A stretch of DNA of 49,945 bases from Polaromonas sp. (GTDB taxonomy: Bacteria; Pseudomonadota; Gammaproteobacteria; Burkholderiales; Burkholderiaceae_C). Of the stretch, positions 1 to 8,738 are shown piece after piece. Both the position numbers and the translations under genes were made by a program. The notes under the pieces are model-generated. The model saw nothing but the letters and a program-made list of their open reading frames with translations. It was not told the DNA's origin and searched no databases. The first letter of the stretch is position 1, and each line of letters opens with the position of its first letter. The stretch spans positions 1 to 49,945 of the forward strand of contig JANYGP010000009.1 of the NCBI GenBank assembly GCA_025362315.1, in the 5' to 3' direction.

Positions 1-1044
<1,044 letters not shown>

Positions 1045-1061
1045 CGATTAAGGAACACATC

Positions 1062-2321
1062 ATGAGCGCTGTAATCGACAAACCCAGCATTGACACACTG
1101 CGCATCAATGGCGACAGGCTGTACGCGTCGCTGATGGAACTGGCAAAAATCGGTGCTACGCCTAAAGGCGGTGTGTGCCGATTGACGCTGACCGACCTCG
1201 ACAAACAGGGCCGTGACCTCGTCATTAAGTGGGCCAAAGAAGCAGGATTGAGCATCACCATCGACAAAATCGGCAACGGCTTCATGCGCCGCGCAGGCCG
1301 CAACAACAGCCTGCCGCCCATCGTCACCGGTAGCCACATCGACACACAGCCGACTGGCGGCAAATTTGACGGCAACTACGGCGTGCTGGCAGGCATTGAA
1401 GTGGTGCGCACACTGAACGACAACAACATTGAAACCGAAGCGCCGATTGAAGTGTCTTTCTGGACGAATGAAGAAGGCTCACGCTTTGTGCCGGTGATGA
1501 TGGGCTCAGGCGTGTTTGCCAAAGCGTTCACCCTGGAGCATGCCTACGTCGCCAAAGACACCGAAGGCAAAACTGTGGCGGATGAGTTGGCCCGCATCGG
1601 ATACATCGGGGACCAAGAGCCGGGCGACCACCCGATTGGCGCGTTTTTTGAGACGCACATCGAGCAAGGCCCGGTGCTGGAAGACCACAACATCACCATC
1701 GGCGTGGTGCAAGGCGTGCTGGGCATTCGCTGGTTTGACTGCACCGTCACCGGCATGGAAGCACACGCGGGCCCCACCCCGATGGCGCTGCGCAAAGATG
1801 CGCTGCAAGTGGCTACCCACATCATGCAAGAAACCGTGGCCAGCGCCCTGCGCCACGCACCACACGGGCGCGGCACAGTGGGCATGGTGCACATTCACCC
1901 CAACAGCCGCAACGTGATTCCGGGTGAGGTCAAGTTCTCCATTGACCTGCGCAATTCAACTGACGCACTGGTTGACCAGATGGCCGATGAAGTCAAAGCG
2001 TTTGCCGCCAAGCTGAGTCAGCAGACAGGAATGGCTGTGAAGATTGAACTGGTGTCCAGCTACTCGGCGATTGGTTTTCACAAAGACTGCATTGATGCCG
2101 TGGCCCGAGCCACCAACAAGCTGGGTTACAGCAATATGCCGGTCGTATCAGGCGCAGGCCACGACGCGGTGTACATGGCCAAGCTGGCACCCGCCGGCAT
2201 GATCTTTATCCCGTGCAAAGACGGCATCAGCCACAACGAAATTGAAGACGCCACGCTGGAGCACCTGGAAGCGGGCTGCAACGTGCTGCTGCATGCGATG
2301 CTGGAGCGTGCAGGCACGTAA
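1062..2321 (+). CDS. M20-family N-carbamoyl amidohydrolase (beta-ureidopropionase / N-carbamoyl-L-amino acid hydrolase type)
   Basis: This 419-residue Zn-dependent hydrolase would remove the carbamoyl group from N-carbamoyl-beta-alanine or N-carbamoyl amino acids, releasing CO2, ammonia and the amino acid, i.e. the step after dihydropyrimidinase. Metal ligands typical of the allantoate amidohydrolase/ureidopropionase group are visible: GSHIDTQ (His92), FDGNYG (Asp103), TNEEGS (Glu137/138), ETHIEQGP (His199) and SHNEIE near the C-terminus. The ATG at 1062 follows an AAGGA ribosome site and sits 17 bases after the hydantoinase stop, so the two are surely co-transcribed. The related annotation allantoate amidohydrolase is possible, but the neighbouring hydantoinase favours a carbamoyl-amino-acid substrate. 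Confidence 0.9.
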   Translation: MSAVIDKPSIDTLRINGDRLYASLMELAKIGATPKGGVCRLTLTDLDKQGRDLVIKWAKEAGLSITIDKIGNGFMRRAGRNNSLPPIVTGSHIDTQPTGGKFDGNYGVLAGIEVVRTLNDNNIETEAPIEVSFWTNEEGSRFVPVMMGSGVFAKAFTLEHAYVAKDTEGKTVADELARIGYIGDQEPGDHPIGAFFETHIEQGPVLEDHNITIGVVQGVLGIRWFDCTVTGMEAHAGPTPMALRKDALQVATHIMQETVASALRHAPHGRGTVGMVHIHPNSRNVIPGEVKFSIDLRNSTDALVDQMADEVKAFAAKLSQQTGMAVKIELVSSYSAIGFHKDCIDAVARATNKLGYSNMPVVSGAGHDAVYMAKLAPAGMIFIPCKDGISHNEIEDATLEHLEAGCNVLLHAMLERAGT

Positions 2322-2345
2322 ATTGCATAATTTTAGGCATTAAAG

Positions 2346-2398
2346 CGTGCTCTAGCCCAATAAAATTGGGCGTAAGCAGCTATTATTTTTGTAGTATA
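2346..2398 (+). repeat. Dispersed intergenic repeat, copy A
   Basis: The element reads GCTCTAGCCC, a short A/T run with an inverted GCCC...GGGC, then GTAAGCAGCTATTA and an AT-rich tail. It lies in the 98-base gap before the BMP receptor gene. Seven further copies occur in this window (5305, 9324, 16835, 24601, 28851, 30473, 40251). It is used as the reference orientation for the others. Confidence 0.8.
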
Positions 2399-2419
2399 TA
2401 TTTTTAACCTGGAGAAGTC

Positions 2420-3421
2420 ATGTCAATGAAGTCCATGAATCGTCGAAGCGTTCTTGCTGTGGCTACCGCCATAGCTGTGCTCTCACCAACACTGGTGCTG
2501 GCGCAAGCCAAGCTAAAAGTCGCCGCAATTTACTCCGTGCCGTTCGAACAACAGTGGGTCAGCCGAATTCACAAGGCGCTGAAAGCTGCCGAGGCACGCG
2601 GCGAGATTGAATACAAGGCCAGCGAAAACGTGGCCAACGCCGACTACGAACGCGTGATGCGCGAATACGCCACGGCAGGCAACGCGCTGATTGTGGGTGA
2701 GGCGTTCCCGATTGAAGCCGCTGCCCGCAAGGTTGCCAAAGATTTTCCGAAAGTATCGTTCCTGATGGGCAGCTCCGGCAAGCCGGCAGCGCCCAACTTC
2801 AGCGTGTTTGACAACTACATTCAGGAGCCCGCATACCTGAGCGGCATGATTGCTGGCGGCATGACGAAAAGCAACAAGATTGGTCTGGTCGGTGGCTTTC
2901 CGATTCCTGAAGTCAACCGCCTGATGCACGCCTTCATGACAGGCGCGAAAGAAACCAACCCAAAAGTCGAGTTCAGCGTGAGCTTTATCAACAGCTGGTT
3001 CGATCCACCGAAAGCAAAAGAAGCAGCATTTGCCATGATCGACAAAGGTGCTGACATCATGTACGCCGAGCGCTTTGGCGTGAGCGATGCTGCCAAAGAA
3101 AAAGGCAAGCTGGCGATTGGCAACGTGATCAATACGCAAGACAAATACCCGGATACGGTAATTGCTTCTGCGCTGTGGAACATGGAGCCGTCGATTGATC
3201 GGGCTTTGAAAATGGTCAAGGATGGCAAATTTACGGCCGAAGATTACGGCCAATATTCGATGATGAAGTTCAAGGGCTCAGATCTCTCGCCGCTGGGCAC
3301 GTTTGATGCAAAAGTGCCGGCAGACATCAAGGCCAAAGTCAAGGCAAAGCAGGATGCGATCCTGGCGGGTACGTACACGGTGAAGGTGGACGATACGCAG
3401 CCCAAGGCAGCTTTCAAGTAA
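2420..3421 (+). CDS. BMP-family ABC transporter substrate-binding protein (nucleoside/nucleobase type)
   Basis: This 333-residue periplasmic receptor has a clear Sec signal peptide (RR followed by a hydrophobic stretch, cleavage after about LVLAQA) and a BmpA/Med-like fold: VAAIYSVPFEQQW at the start of the mature domain, ERVMREYA, FPKVSFLMGSSG and DNYIQEPAYLSGMIAG. BMP receptors work with the ATPase and two permeases encoded next, and characterised members bind nucleosides or purine-type compounds. Placement after two pyrimidine/hydantoin catabolic genes suggests uptake of a nucleobase, nucleoside or hydantoin-like compound. A GGAGAA site precedes the ATG at 2420. Ligand is inferred from context only. 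Confidence 0.9.
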   Translation: MSMKSMNRRSVLAVATAIAVLSPTLVLAQAKLKVAAIYSVPFEQQWVSRIHKALKAAEARGEIEYKASENVANADYERVMREYATAGNALIVGEAFPIEAAARKVAKDFPKVSFLMGSSGKPAAPNFSVFDNYIQEPAYLSGMIAGGMTKSNKIGLVGGFPIPEVNRLMHAFMTGAKETNPKVEFSVSFINSWFDPPKAKEAAFAMIDKGADIMYAERFGVSDAAKEKGKLAIGNVINTQDKYPDTVIASALWNMEPSIDRALKMVKDGKFTAEDYGQYSMMKFKGSDLSPLGTFDAKVPADIKAKVKAKQDAILAGTYTVKVDDTQPKAAFK

Positions 3422-3434
3422 GGCAACGATCTTG

Positions 3435-3567
3435 CTCCCTCTCCCTTTGCGGGGAGAGGGTCGGGGTGAGGGGCAGCAGGGCAAGCTTGGCGAAGGGCTT
3501 TTCGCCCGACCCCACTTCCCCCACCCCTGCCGTCTCCCCTGCCTCCTCCCCGCAAAGGGAGAGGGAG
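3435..3567. repeat. Paired G/C-rich inverted repeat between receptor and ATPase genes
   Basis: A 22-base segment at 3435-3456 (CTCCCTCTCCC...GGGGAG) is repeated as its exact reverse complement at 3546-3567. About 90 bases separate the arms, and each arm also has local hairpin potential. It lies between the receptor stop (3421) and ATPase start (3602). In RNA it could form a long stem that reduces expression of the downstream ATPase or protects the upstream receptor message. That role is inference. Confidence 0.8.
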
Positions 3568-3601
3568 TTAATCCGCATGACCTGAGCAGTCGCAAATTTA
3601 A

Positions 3602-5125
3602 ATGGTCGTCCCCGCCCTCCACATCCAGAACATCACCAAGCGCTTCGGCACTTTGGTGGCCAATGACGACATTTCACTGACGGTGCAAGCCGGCGAGGTG
3701 CTTGGACTGCTTGGCGAAAACGGCGCGGGCAAGTCCACATTGGTGTCGATTCTTTTCGGCCAATACCTGGCAGACAGCGGAAGCATTGAAGTGTTTGGAA
3801 AACCTCTGTCAAAAGGCGACCCCAAGGCAGCGCTCAAAGCAGGCATCGGCATGGTGCACCAGCACTTCACGCTGGCCGATAACCTCAATGTGCTGGACAA
3901 CATCGTGCTGGGCAGCGAGCCGTTGTGGCAGCTGTTTTCGCGCCGGGCAGCGGGCATGGCAAAGCTCAAAGACGTAGCCAGCCGCTTTGGCCTGGACGTG
4001 CAGCCCGATGCTTTGGTCGCCGGCCTGTCTGTCGGTGAACGTCAGCGCGTCGAGATCGTCAAGGCGCTGTACCGAGGCGCGAAAATTCTGATTCTGGATG
4101 AGCCCACCGCCGTGTTGACGCCGCAAGAAAGTCGCGGCTTGTTTGACACGCTGCAAAAGCTGGTTGCACAAGGTTTGAGCGTGATTTTTATCAGCCACAA
4201 ACTGCCTGAGGTGCTGCGGGTGTGCAATCGTGTAGCGGTACTGCGCACAGGCAAGCTGGTGGTTACTCTTGATGCAAAGACCGCAACTCAGGCGCAATTG
4301 GCCACAGCAATGGTGGGCCAAAGCGTGAAGCCGCTTGAAGCGGCACGTGCAGCCAACGTGGGTGGAGTGGTGTGCGCACTCACCGGCGTCAATGCGGGCA
4401 AGCCGGGACGCAACCGCATCACGAAAATGAATTTAACGCTTCGCGCGGGCGAAATAGTGGCAATTGCCGGGGTGTCGGGCAACGGCCAAGGCGCGTTAGC
4501 AGATTTGTTGTGTGGCGTGCTGCGCGCTTCCAGCGGGCGAATCGCGCTGAAAGGCAATGCGTGGCCAGATGGACCCTCAACGCTGACAGCCCTGGGCGTA
4601 GCCCGTATCCCGGAAGACCGCCGCGCAGTTGGGCTGGTCGGCAGCCTGCCGATGTGGGAAAACGCCACGTCCGAACGGCTTCGCACGCCGGCCTTTTCCA
4701 AACTGGGCTGCGTCAAGCGGGGGGCGGCTCAAACTTATGCAGCCCGTATCATGCAGCAGTTCGATGTGCGGGGTGCAGGCTTGCAGTCGGCTTGCCAGTT
4801 GCTGAGCGGCGGCAACATGCAAAAACTGATTTTGGGACGGGCTTTGTTGCCACCCGATGGGCAGGCGGCGCCCATCCTTATTATTGCGCACCAACCCACT
4901 TGGGGGCTGGATATTGGTGCAGTCAGCTACGTACACCAGCAGTTGCTGGCAGCGCGTGATGCAGGTGCCGCGGTGCTGCTGATATCGGACGATCTGGATG
5001 AAGTGGTGGCGCTGGGCGACCAGATTGCGGTGATGCATGGGGGCGAGTTGACTGCAGCGCGTGCGAATGCTGACTGGACGCGAGACGGGTTGGGTTTGGC
5101 GATGGCGGGGGCTGCAACTGCGTAG
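3602..5125 (+). CDS. ABC transporter ATP-binding protein, two nucleotide-binding domains (BMP/nucleoside type)
   Basis: This 507-residue protein carries two ABC domains fused in tandem, as in RbsA/YufO-type sugar and nucleoside importers. Domain 1 has Walker A GENGAGKST (about residues 39-47), signature LSVGERQRVE and Walker B ILILDEPTA. Domain 2 has a degenerate Walker A region (GVSGNGQGAL, no GKS/T), signature LSGGNMQKL and the family-style IIAHQPTWGLD Walker B, so only the first site probably hydrolyses ATP normally. It would power the two permeases downstream (5380, 6459). The ATG at 3602 lacks a strong ribosome site. Family is confident, substrate is inferred. Confidence 0.92.
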   Translation: MVVPALHIQNITKRFGTLVANDDISLTVQAGEVLGLLGENGAGKSTLVSILFGQYLADSGSIEVFGKPLSKGDPKAALKAGIGMVHQHFTLADNLNVLDNIVLGSEPLWQLFSRRAAGMAKLKDVASRFGLDVQPDALVAGLSVGERQRVEIVKALYRGAKILILDEPTAVLTPQESRGLFDTLQKLVAQGLSVIFISHKLPEVLRVCNRVAVLRTGKLVVTLDAKTATQAQLATAMVGQSVKPLEAARAANVGGVVCALTGVNAGKPGRNRITKMNLTLRAGEIVAIAGVSGNGQGALADLLCGVLRASSGRIALKGNAWPDGPSTLTALGVARIPEDRRAVGLVGSLPMWENATSERLRTPAFSKLGCVKRGAAQTYAARIMQQFDVRGAGLQSACQLLSGGNMQKLILGRALLPPDGQAAPILIIAHQPTWGLDIGAVSYVHQQLLAARDAGAAVLLISDDLDEVVALGDQIAVMHGGELTAARANADWTRDGLGLAMAGAATA

Positions 5126-5168
5126 CTTTATGGTCAACTCTCGGCACTTAACAGCTACCCCTCTTGCC

Positions 5169-5190
5169 CCCTCTCCCATCGGGGAGAGGG
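5169..5190. repeat. G/C-rich hairpin (CCCTCTCCC/GGGAGAGGG)
   Basis: A perfect 9-base inverted repeat, CCCTCTCCC at 5169-5177 and GGGAGAGGG at 5182-5190, with a four-base loop. It lies in the 254-base gap between the ATPase and first permease genes. A related G/C-rich segment follows at about 5250-5280. It resembles the repeats at 3435, 12110 and 23310 and may be a REP-like element. Confidence 0.7.
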
Positions 5191-5304
5191 AGGGGGTGTG
5201 GGTGTTGCCGCCAAGGAGAGCAGGCATTGGCGATGATGCCCTCATCCCTGCCCCATCCCGCAGCCGGGAGAGGGAGAAAGATACTATTGCCCCCAAAATA
5301 ATAG

Positions 5305-5361
5305 TCATTTCAGCCCCCGTACCAATAAATACGGGCGCAAACAGCTCCTATTTTCATAGTA
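5305..5361 (+). repeat. Dispersed intergenic repeat, copy B
   Basis: Same architecture as copy A: CAGCCCCCGT, an A/T run, ACGGGCGCAAACAGCTCCTA and an AT tail with TTCATAG. It immediately precedes the permease gene at 5380. Confidence 0.75.
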
Positions 5362-5379
5362 AACGCAGAATGACCAGCC

Positions 5380-6456
5380 ATGCGCATTGAACCCCGCAAC
5401 ACCCGATCCAACACCGCGCTGTTGCTTGCCCCGTTGGGCGCAGTTGCGTTTACGCTGGCGATCAGCACGCTGCTGGTGCTATGGGCGGGTGCGCCTGTTG
5501 GAGCCACCTTTGAATTGTTGCTCAAAGGCGCTTTCGGCTCGGTATTTGCCATCAGCGAGACGCTGACCCGCGCCACGCCATTGATATTGACGGGCCTGTC
5601 AGCAGCGGTGGCGTTTAAGGCGCGCCTCTTCAACATTGGCGCAGAAGGCCAGTTGTATGCGGGGGCACTGGCTGCTGTCGCAATTGGCGGGATGCATGGC
5701 GAAATCAATGGCGGGGAGGGTTTTGGATTGCCTGCGTGGCTGCTGTTCCCGGGCATGATGCTGGCCGCTGCGCTGGCCGGCGCGCTGCTGCTGCTGGGGC
5801 CTGCGTTGCTGAAGAACAAATTTAACGTTGATGAAGTCGTCACCACGCTGCTGCTTAATTTCATTGTGCTGCTGTTCGTTGGCGCCATGCTTGACGGCCC
5901 GATGAAAGACGCATCCGCCATGGGCTGGCCTCAATCCGTTGGCCTGCAGCCTGAGTTGGAACTGAGCAAGCTGATTGCGCAAACGCGCCTGCATACCGGG
6001 CTGCTGTGGGGCATTGTGCTGTCTGTGTTGCTCTGGGCATTGCTGAAATACACCACCTTTGGTTTTGACATGCGGGCGCTTGGTGCGAATGCGCGCGCTG
6101 CCGCATTTGCAGGTGTGCCTATCACCCGCACCGTCGTGGGGGTCGCCATGTTGTCAGGTGCACTGGCAGGGCTGGCTGGCGCGATTGAAGTCGCTGGCCG
6201 CGCTGGTTATATCACGCTGGATATGTCGCCCGGCTATGGGTACAGCGGCATTGTGATTGCCATGCTAGCCGCACTCAATCCGCTCGGTGTATTGATTGCC
6301 AGTGTGTTTATTGCGGGCGTATTGGTGGGCGCCGACAGCATGAGCCGAGCAATCGCTGTGCCGACTTATCTGGCCGATGTGATGGTGGCCACGTCACTGC
6401 TGTCGGTGTTGGTCGCGACCATGCTGACGCAGTACCGCATCCGGTGGCGGGGCTAA
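5380..6456 (+). CDS. ABC transporter permease, BMP/nucleoside type (YufP-like)
   Basis: This 358-residue inner-membrane protein of the BPD_transp_2 type has about 8-10 hydrophobic segments. It carries the family-typical stretch GLSAAVAFKARLFNIGAEGQL, which marks the coupling region facing the ATPase, and GYGYSGIVIAMLAALNP late in the protein. It pairs with the second permease starting 2 bases after its stop. The start ATG at 5380 gives an N-terminus of normal length. With the receptor at 2420 and ATPase at 3602 it forms one importer, likely for nucleobases or nucleosides. Confidence 0.9.
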   Translation: MRIEPRNTRSNTALLLAPLGAVAFTLAISTLLVLWAGAPVGATFELLLKGAFGSVFAISETLTRATPLILTGLSAAVAFKARLFNIGAEGQLYAGALAAVAIGGMHGEINGGEGFGLPAWLLFPGMMLAAALAGALLLLGPALLKNKFNVDEVVTTLLLNFIVLLFVGAMLDGPMKDASAMGWPQSVGLQPELELSKLIAQTRLHTGLLWGIVLSVLLWALLKYTTFGFDMRALGANARAAAFAGVPITRTVVGVAMLSGALAGLAGAIEVAGRAGYITLDMSPGYGYSGIVIAMLAALNPLGVLIASVFIAGVLVGADSMSRAIAVPTYLADVMVATSLLSVLVATMLTQYRIRWRG

Positions 6457-6458
6457 AC

Positions 6459-7397
6459 ATGTTTGCTGAACTGCTCGACATCATCAACAACGCCGCCTTC
6501 TGGTCGGCGGTGTTGCGCATCGCCACGCCCTTGATTTTGGGCACGCTGGGCGTGTTGTTGTGCGAGCGCGCGGGCGTGCTGAACCTGGGCATTGAAGGCA
6601 TCATGGTCGCGGGCGCTTTTGCAGGCTGGCTGGCGGTGTACCAGGGCGCGCCGCTGTGGGCGGGCGTTGGGGTCGCGGCTATGACGGGCGCGGTGTTTGG
6701 CTTGCTGCACGCACTTCTCACGGTGGGTTTCGCGCTTAGCCAGCATGTGGCGGGCTTGGGCATCACGCTGCTGGCCACCGCGCTCAGTTACTTCAGCTAC
6801 CGGGTGAGTTTCCCGAAAGTGACCACGCCGCCAACGATTGAGCCGTTTCAAGAAATGTCCTGGCTGCTCGTACCGATACTGAATACTCAAACACCATTGA
6901 CACTGCTGGCGCTGCTGCTGGTGCCGCTGCTGGCCTACGCCATTTACCGCACCCCGGCAGGGCTGGCACTGCGCATGGTGGGCGAAAACCCGCAAGCCGC
7001 CGAAAGCCAGGGCATCAGCGTGGCACGCACCCGCACCACTGCGATTGTTCTGGGTTCAGCACTAATGGGCGTAGCAGGTAGTTTTTTAACGCTGTCAGCC
7101 TTCAACGCCTTCTTTTTCAACATGATCAACGGGCGCGGCTGGATCTGCGTAGCACTCGTCGTGTTCGCCAGCTGGCGGCCCGGCAAAGCACTGCTGGGCG
7201 CGCTGCTGTTTGCATTCTTCGACGCGCTGCAATTGCGCTTGCAGCAGTCCGGCGCCGCGTCTGAAGCGCTGGCTTTGCCTTATCAGTTTTATTTAATGCT
7301 GCCGTATATTTTGTCAATCGTGGCGCTGGTGGTGGTGGCCCGTAAGGCGGCCTATCCGCAGGCGCTGATGAAGCCGTATATCAAGGGCGAGCGGTGA
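6459..7397 (+). CDS. ABC transporter permease, BMP/nucleoside type (YufQ-like)
   Basis: This 312-residue inner-membrane protein is the second permease of the importer. It shows the conserved ATPLILGTLGVLLCERAGVLNLGIEGIMVAGAF region. A GTG at 6444 would add five residues and overlap the previous gene. The ATG at 6459, two bases after the upstream stop, gives the usual MF-x-ELL start and is preferred. It ends the receptor-ATPase-permease-permease set, and the toxin-antitoxin island begins right after it. Confidence 0.9.
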   Translation: MFAELLDIINNAAFWSAVLRIATPLILGTLGVLLCERAGVLNLGIEGIMVAGAFAGWLAVYQGAPLWAGVGVAAMTGAVFGLLHALLTVGFALSQHVAGLGITLLATALSYFSYRVSFPKVTTPPTIEPFQEMSWLLVPILNTQTPLTLLALLLVPLLAYAIYRTPAGLALRMVGENPQAAESQGISVARTRTTAIVLGSALMGVAGSFLTLSAFNAFFFNMINGRGWICVALVVFASWRPGKALLGALLFAFFDALQLRLQQSGAASEALALPYQFYLMLPYILSIVALVVVARKAAYPQALMKPYIKGER

Positions 7398-7433
7398 ATT
7401 GAATTGAGCGTACAGTCACGGTTCACTTCAGAG

Positions 7434-7467
7434 TGATCATATCGATCATATTGGTCATAATGACCAA
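7434..7467. promoter_or_regulatory. Probable autoregulatory operator of the Phd-type antitoxin
   Basis: Two adjacent inverted repeats precede the antitoxin gene: TGATC-ATATC-GATCA at 7434-7448 and TTGGTCAT-A-ATGACCAA at 7451-7467 (perfect 8-base arms). Palindromes just upstream of Phd/YefM genes are typical sites for antitoxin or antitoxin-toxin binding. The role here is inferred from position and symmetry. Confidence 0.6.
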
Positions 7468-7478
7468 AGAAGCTCATC

Positions 7479-7793
7479 ATGATTACAGAAACCACTGCCG
7501 TCAGCTTTCGTCAAAATTTGGGCGATATGCTCAACCAGGTGCATTACCGCAGCAACAGCATCGTCATCAACAAAGATGGCAAGTTTATTGCTGCCTTGGT
7601 GGATGCAAGACTTTTTGATCGCATTCGCCGCATGCAGGCGCGATTCGATGATCTGTCTCAGCGCCTAGCGAAGGGTTTTGCGGTCATGCCGCAAGATGCG
7701 GGCACGGCTGAAATCCATTCTGCTGTGCAAGCTGAACGCCCTCGTGCTATTGCTGGCAAGCTCAACCGCAAGCACAAAAGCGGCGTCAAGTAA
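7479..7793 (+). CDS. Phd/YefM-family antitoxin
   Basis: A 104-residue protein with the Phd/YefM N-terminal DNA-binding pattern: TTAVSFRQNLGDMLNQV, followed by IVINKDGKFIAALVDARLFDRI, matching the strand-loop segment of the family. The C-terminal half (about residues 60-104) is charged and would be the toxin-neutralising tail. The start at 7479 follows AAAGAAG and a palindromic operator. Its partner should be the PIN protein beginning 10 bases downstream, but that gene is broken, so the antitoxin appears to be retained alone. Confidence 0.8.
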   Translation: MITETTAVSFRQNLGDMLNQVHYRSNSIVINKDGKFIAALVDARLFDRIRRMQARFDDLSQRLAKGFAVMPQDAGTAEIHSAVQAERPRAIAGKLNRKHKSGVK

Positions 7794-7803
7794 GCCTGCG
7801 CTC

Positions 7804-8219
7804 ATGACGATTCATGTGGTGCTGGACACAAATGTCCTCCTAAGTGGTTTGGCCTATTCAGCCAGCACACCCGGCGCAATCGTCGCTGCTTGGCGAGCTG
7901 GCTCGCTGCAAGTGAACCTGAGCCATTACATTTTGGACGAGCTGCGCCGAGTACTGCCCAAATTGCGTTCGCGCCACGGCTTGTCTGATGATGGCATTGC
8001 AGACTTAGTAGATTGCCTTGCTTTTCAGGCAGATCTGGTAAAGCCTGCCGCATATTAGGATGCTGAGCTTACTGACCCGTACGATCAAGCTGTTTTCGGA
8101 ACGCTGGTTGCCGCTAAGCGAATTACCTCATCACCGGCGACAAGACCTTACTGGCTTTGGCTGATAAGTATCCGGTGATCACAACAGCACGGTTTCGGCA
8201 GGTGTACGGGGCTGCTTGA
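7804..8219 (+). pseudogene. PIN-domain toxin, inactivated (premature stop plus frameshift)
   Basis: The first 84 codons read as a PIN-family ribonuclease toxin: VVLDTNVLLSGL with the first catalytic Asp, and LDELRRVLPKL with the conserved acidic pair. A TAG at 8056-8058 stops the frame. Beyond it the same frame continues recognisably (DAELTDPYDQAVFGTLVAAK) until about 8112. The homology then moves to the next frame, ANYLITGDKTLLALADKYP, which carries the expected late Asp, and ends at TGA 8217-8219. The two lesions separate the catalytic residues, so no working nuclease is expected. Confidence 0.85.
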
Positions 8220-8273
8220 GCAAACAATTAGAAATTACGGGGGCGGAATGAAAACATATTGCCGTGAAAATAC

Positions 8274-8293
8274 GATAACGAAAGACCTGACCC
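8274..8293 (+). repeat. Direct repeat flanking the DUF2442 gene, left copy
   Basis: GATAACGAAAGACCTGACC at 8274 matches GATATCGAAAGATCTGACC at 8708 at all but two positions. The two copies bracket the DUF2442 gene in the same orientation. Confidence 0.6.
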
Positions 8294-8369
8294 TGCTTGA
8301 TCTGACCCTCTGCCCGGGGGGAACGGGCTCACAAGTTTGAGCCGCTTAACGAAATCCAAGGAGCTGATC

Positions 8370-8627
8370 GTGATTAAGATTTTGAACACCAAGTCAGCAG
8401 GCGACTTCTTGTTAAGTTTGGAGTTTTCTAACGGTGAGACGCGGCAGTTTGATGGCCAGGCCCACCTGGCTGACCGTCATAGCTCACTGCTCACTGCGCT
8501 TAGCGATAGGTCTTACTTTCAACTCGCTTTGGTTGACGCTGGCCCGCTTTGTTGGCTTAACGGGTTAGAGCTGTTTGGTCATCGGGTGTTTGAACTGACC
8601 AATGAACTCTCTGACCATGGTGCGTAA
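8370..8627 (+). CDS. DUF2442-like small protein
   Basis: An 85-residue protein resembling DUF2442: SAGDFLLSLEFSNGETRQFD, then a middle helix and GPLCWLNGLELFGHRVFEL, matching the family's W/NG-x-(D/E)-L ending. I chose the GTG at 8370 because AAGGAG lies six bases upstream. A longer frame from TTG 8337 has no such site. DUF2442 proteins often accompany DUF4160 proteins in toxin-antitoxin-like pairs, but no DUF4160 gene is visible here. Function unknown. The gene lies between direct repeats (8274, 8708), hinting it was inserted as a unit. Confidence 0.7.
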   Translation: MIKILNTKSAGDFLLSLEFSNGETRQFDGQAHLADRHSSLLTALSDRSYFQLALVDAGPLCWLNGLELFGHRVFELTNELSDHGA

Positions 8628-8679
8628 AAATAATCCTCACGGTTCAAGCCTCGTGATTCCAAATTTCCGAATCCTTTGA
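8617..8679 (+). pseudogene. Possible vestige of an XRE-type antitoxin N-terminus
   Basis: Overlapping the end of the DUF2442 gene, an ATG at 8617 opens MVRKNNPHGSSL and then degenerates, stopping at 8677-8679. The K-N-P-H-x-GSS-L pattern resembles the start of HigA-like addiction-module antitoxins. Only about a dozen residues support this, so it is tentative. Confidence 0.3.
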
Positions 8680-8707
8680 ATATCAGTCTATTTTTATAAC
8701 GTGATGC

Positions 8708-8728
8708 GATATCGAAAGATCTGACCTT
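8708..8728 (+). repeat. Direct repeat flanking the DUF2442 gene, right copy
   Basis: GATATCGAAAGATCTGACC, the partner of the copy at 8274. It lies just before the RES-like gene at 8739. Confidence 0.6.
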
Positions 8729-8738
8729 TGACCTCCGC

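Noticed and set aside
2513..3253. A 246-codon open frame antisense to the BMP receptor
   Set aside because: The sense frame has a signal peptide and family motifs; the antisense one has none.
5128..5140. Half-site TGGTCAA resembling a RutR box upstream of the first permease gene
   Set aside because: Only one half is present, with no matching partner at the required spacing.
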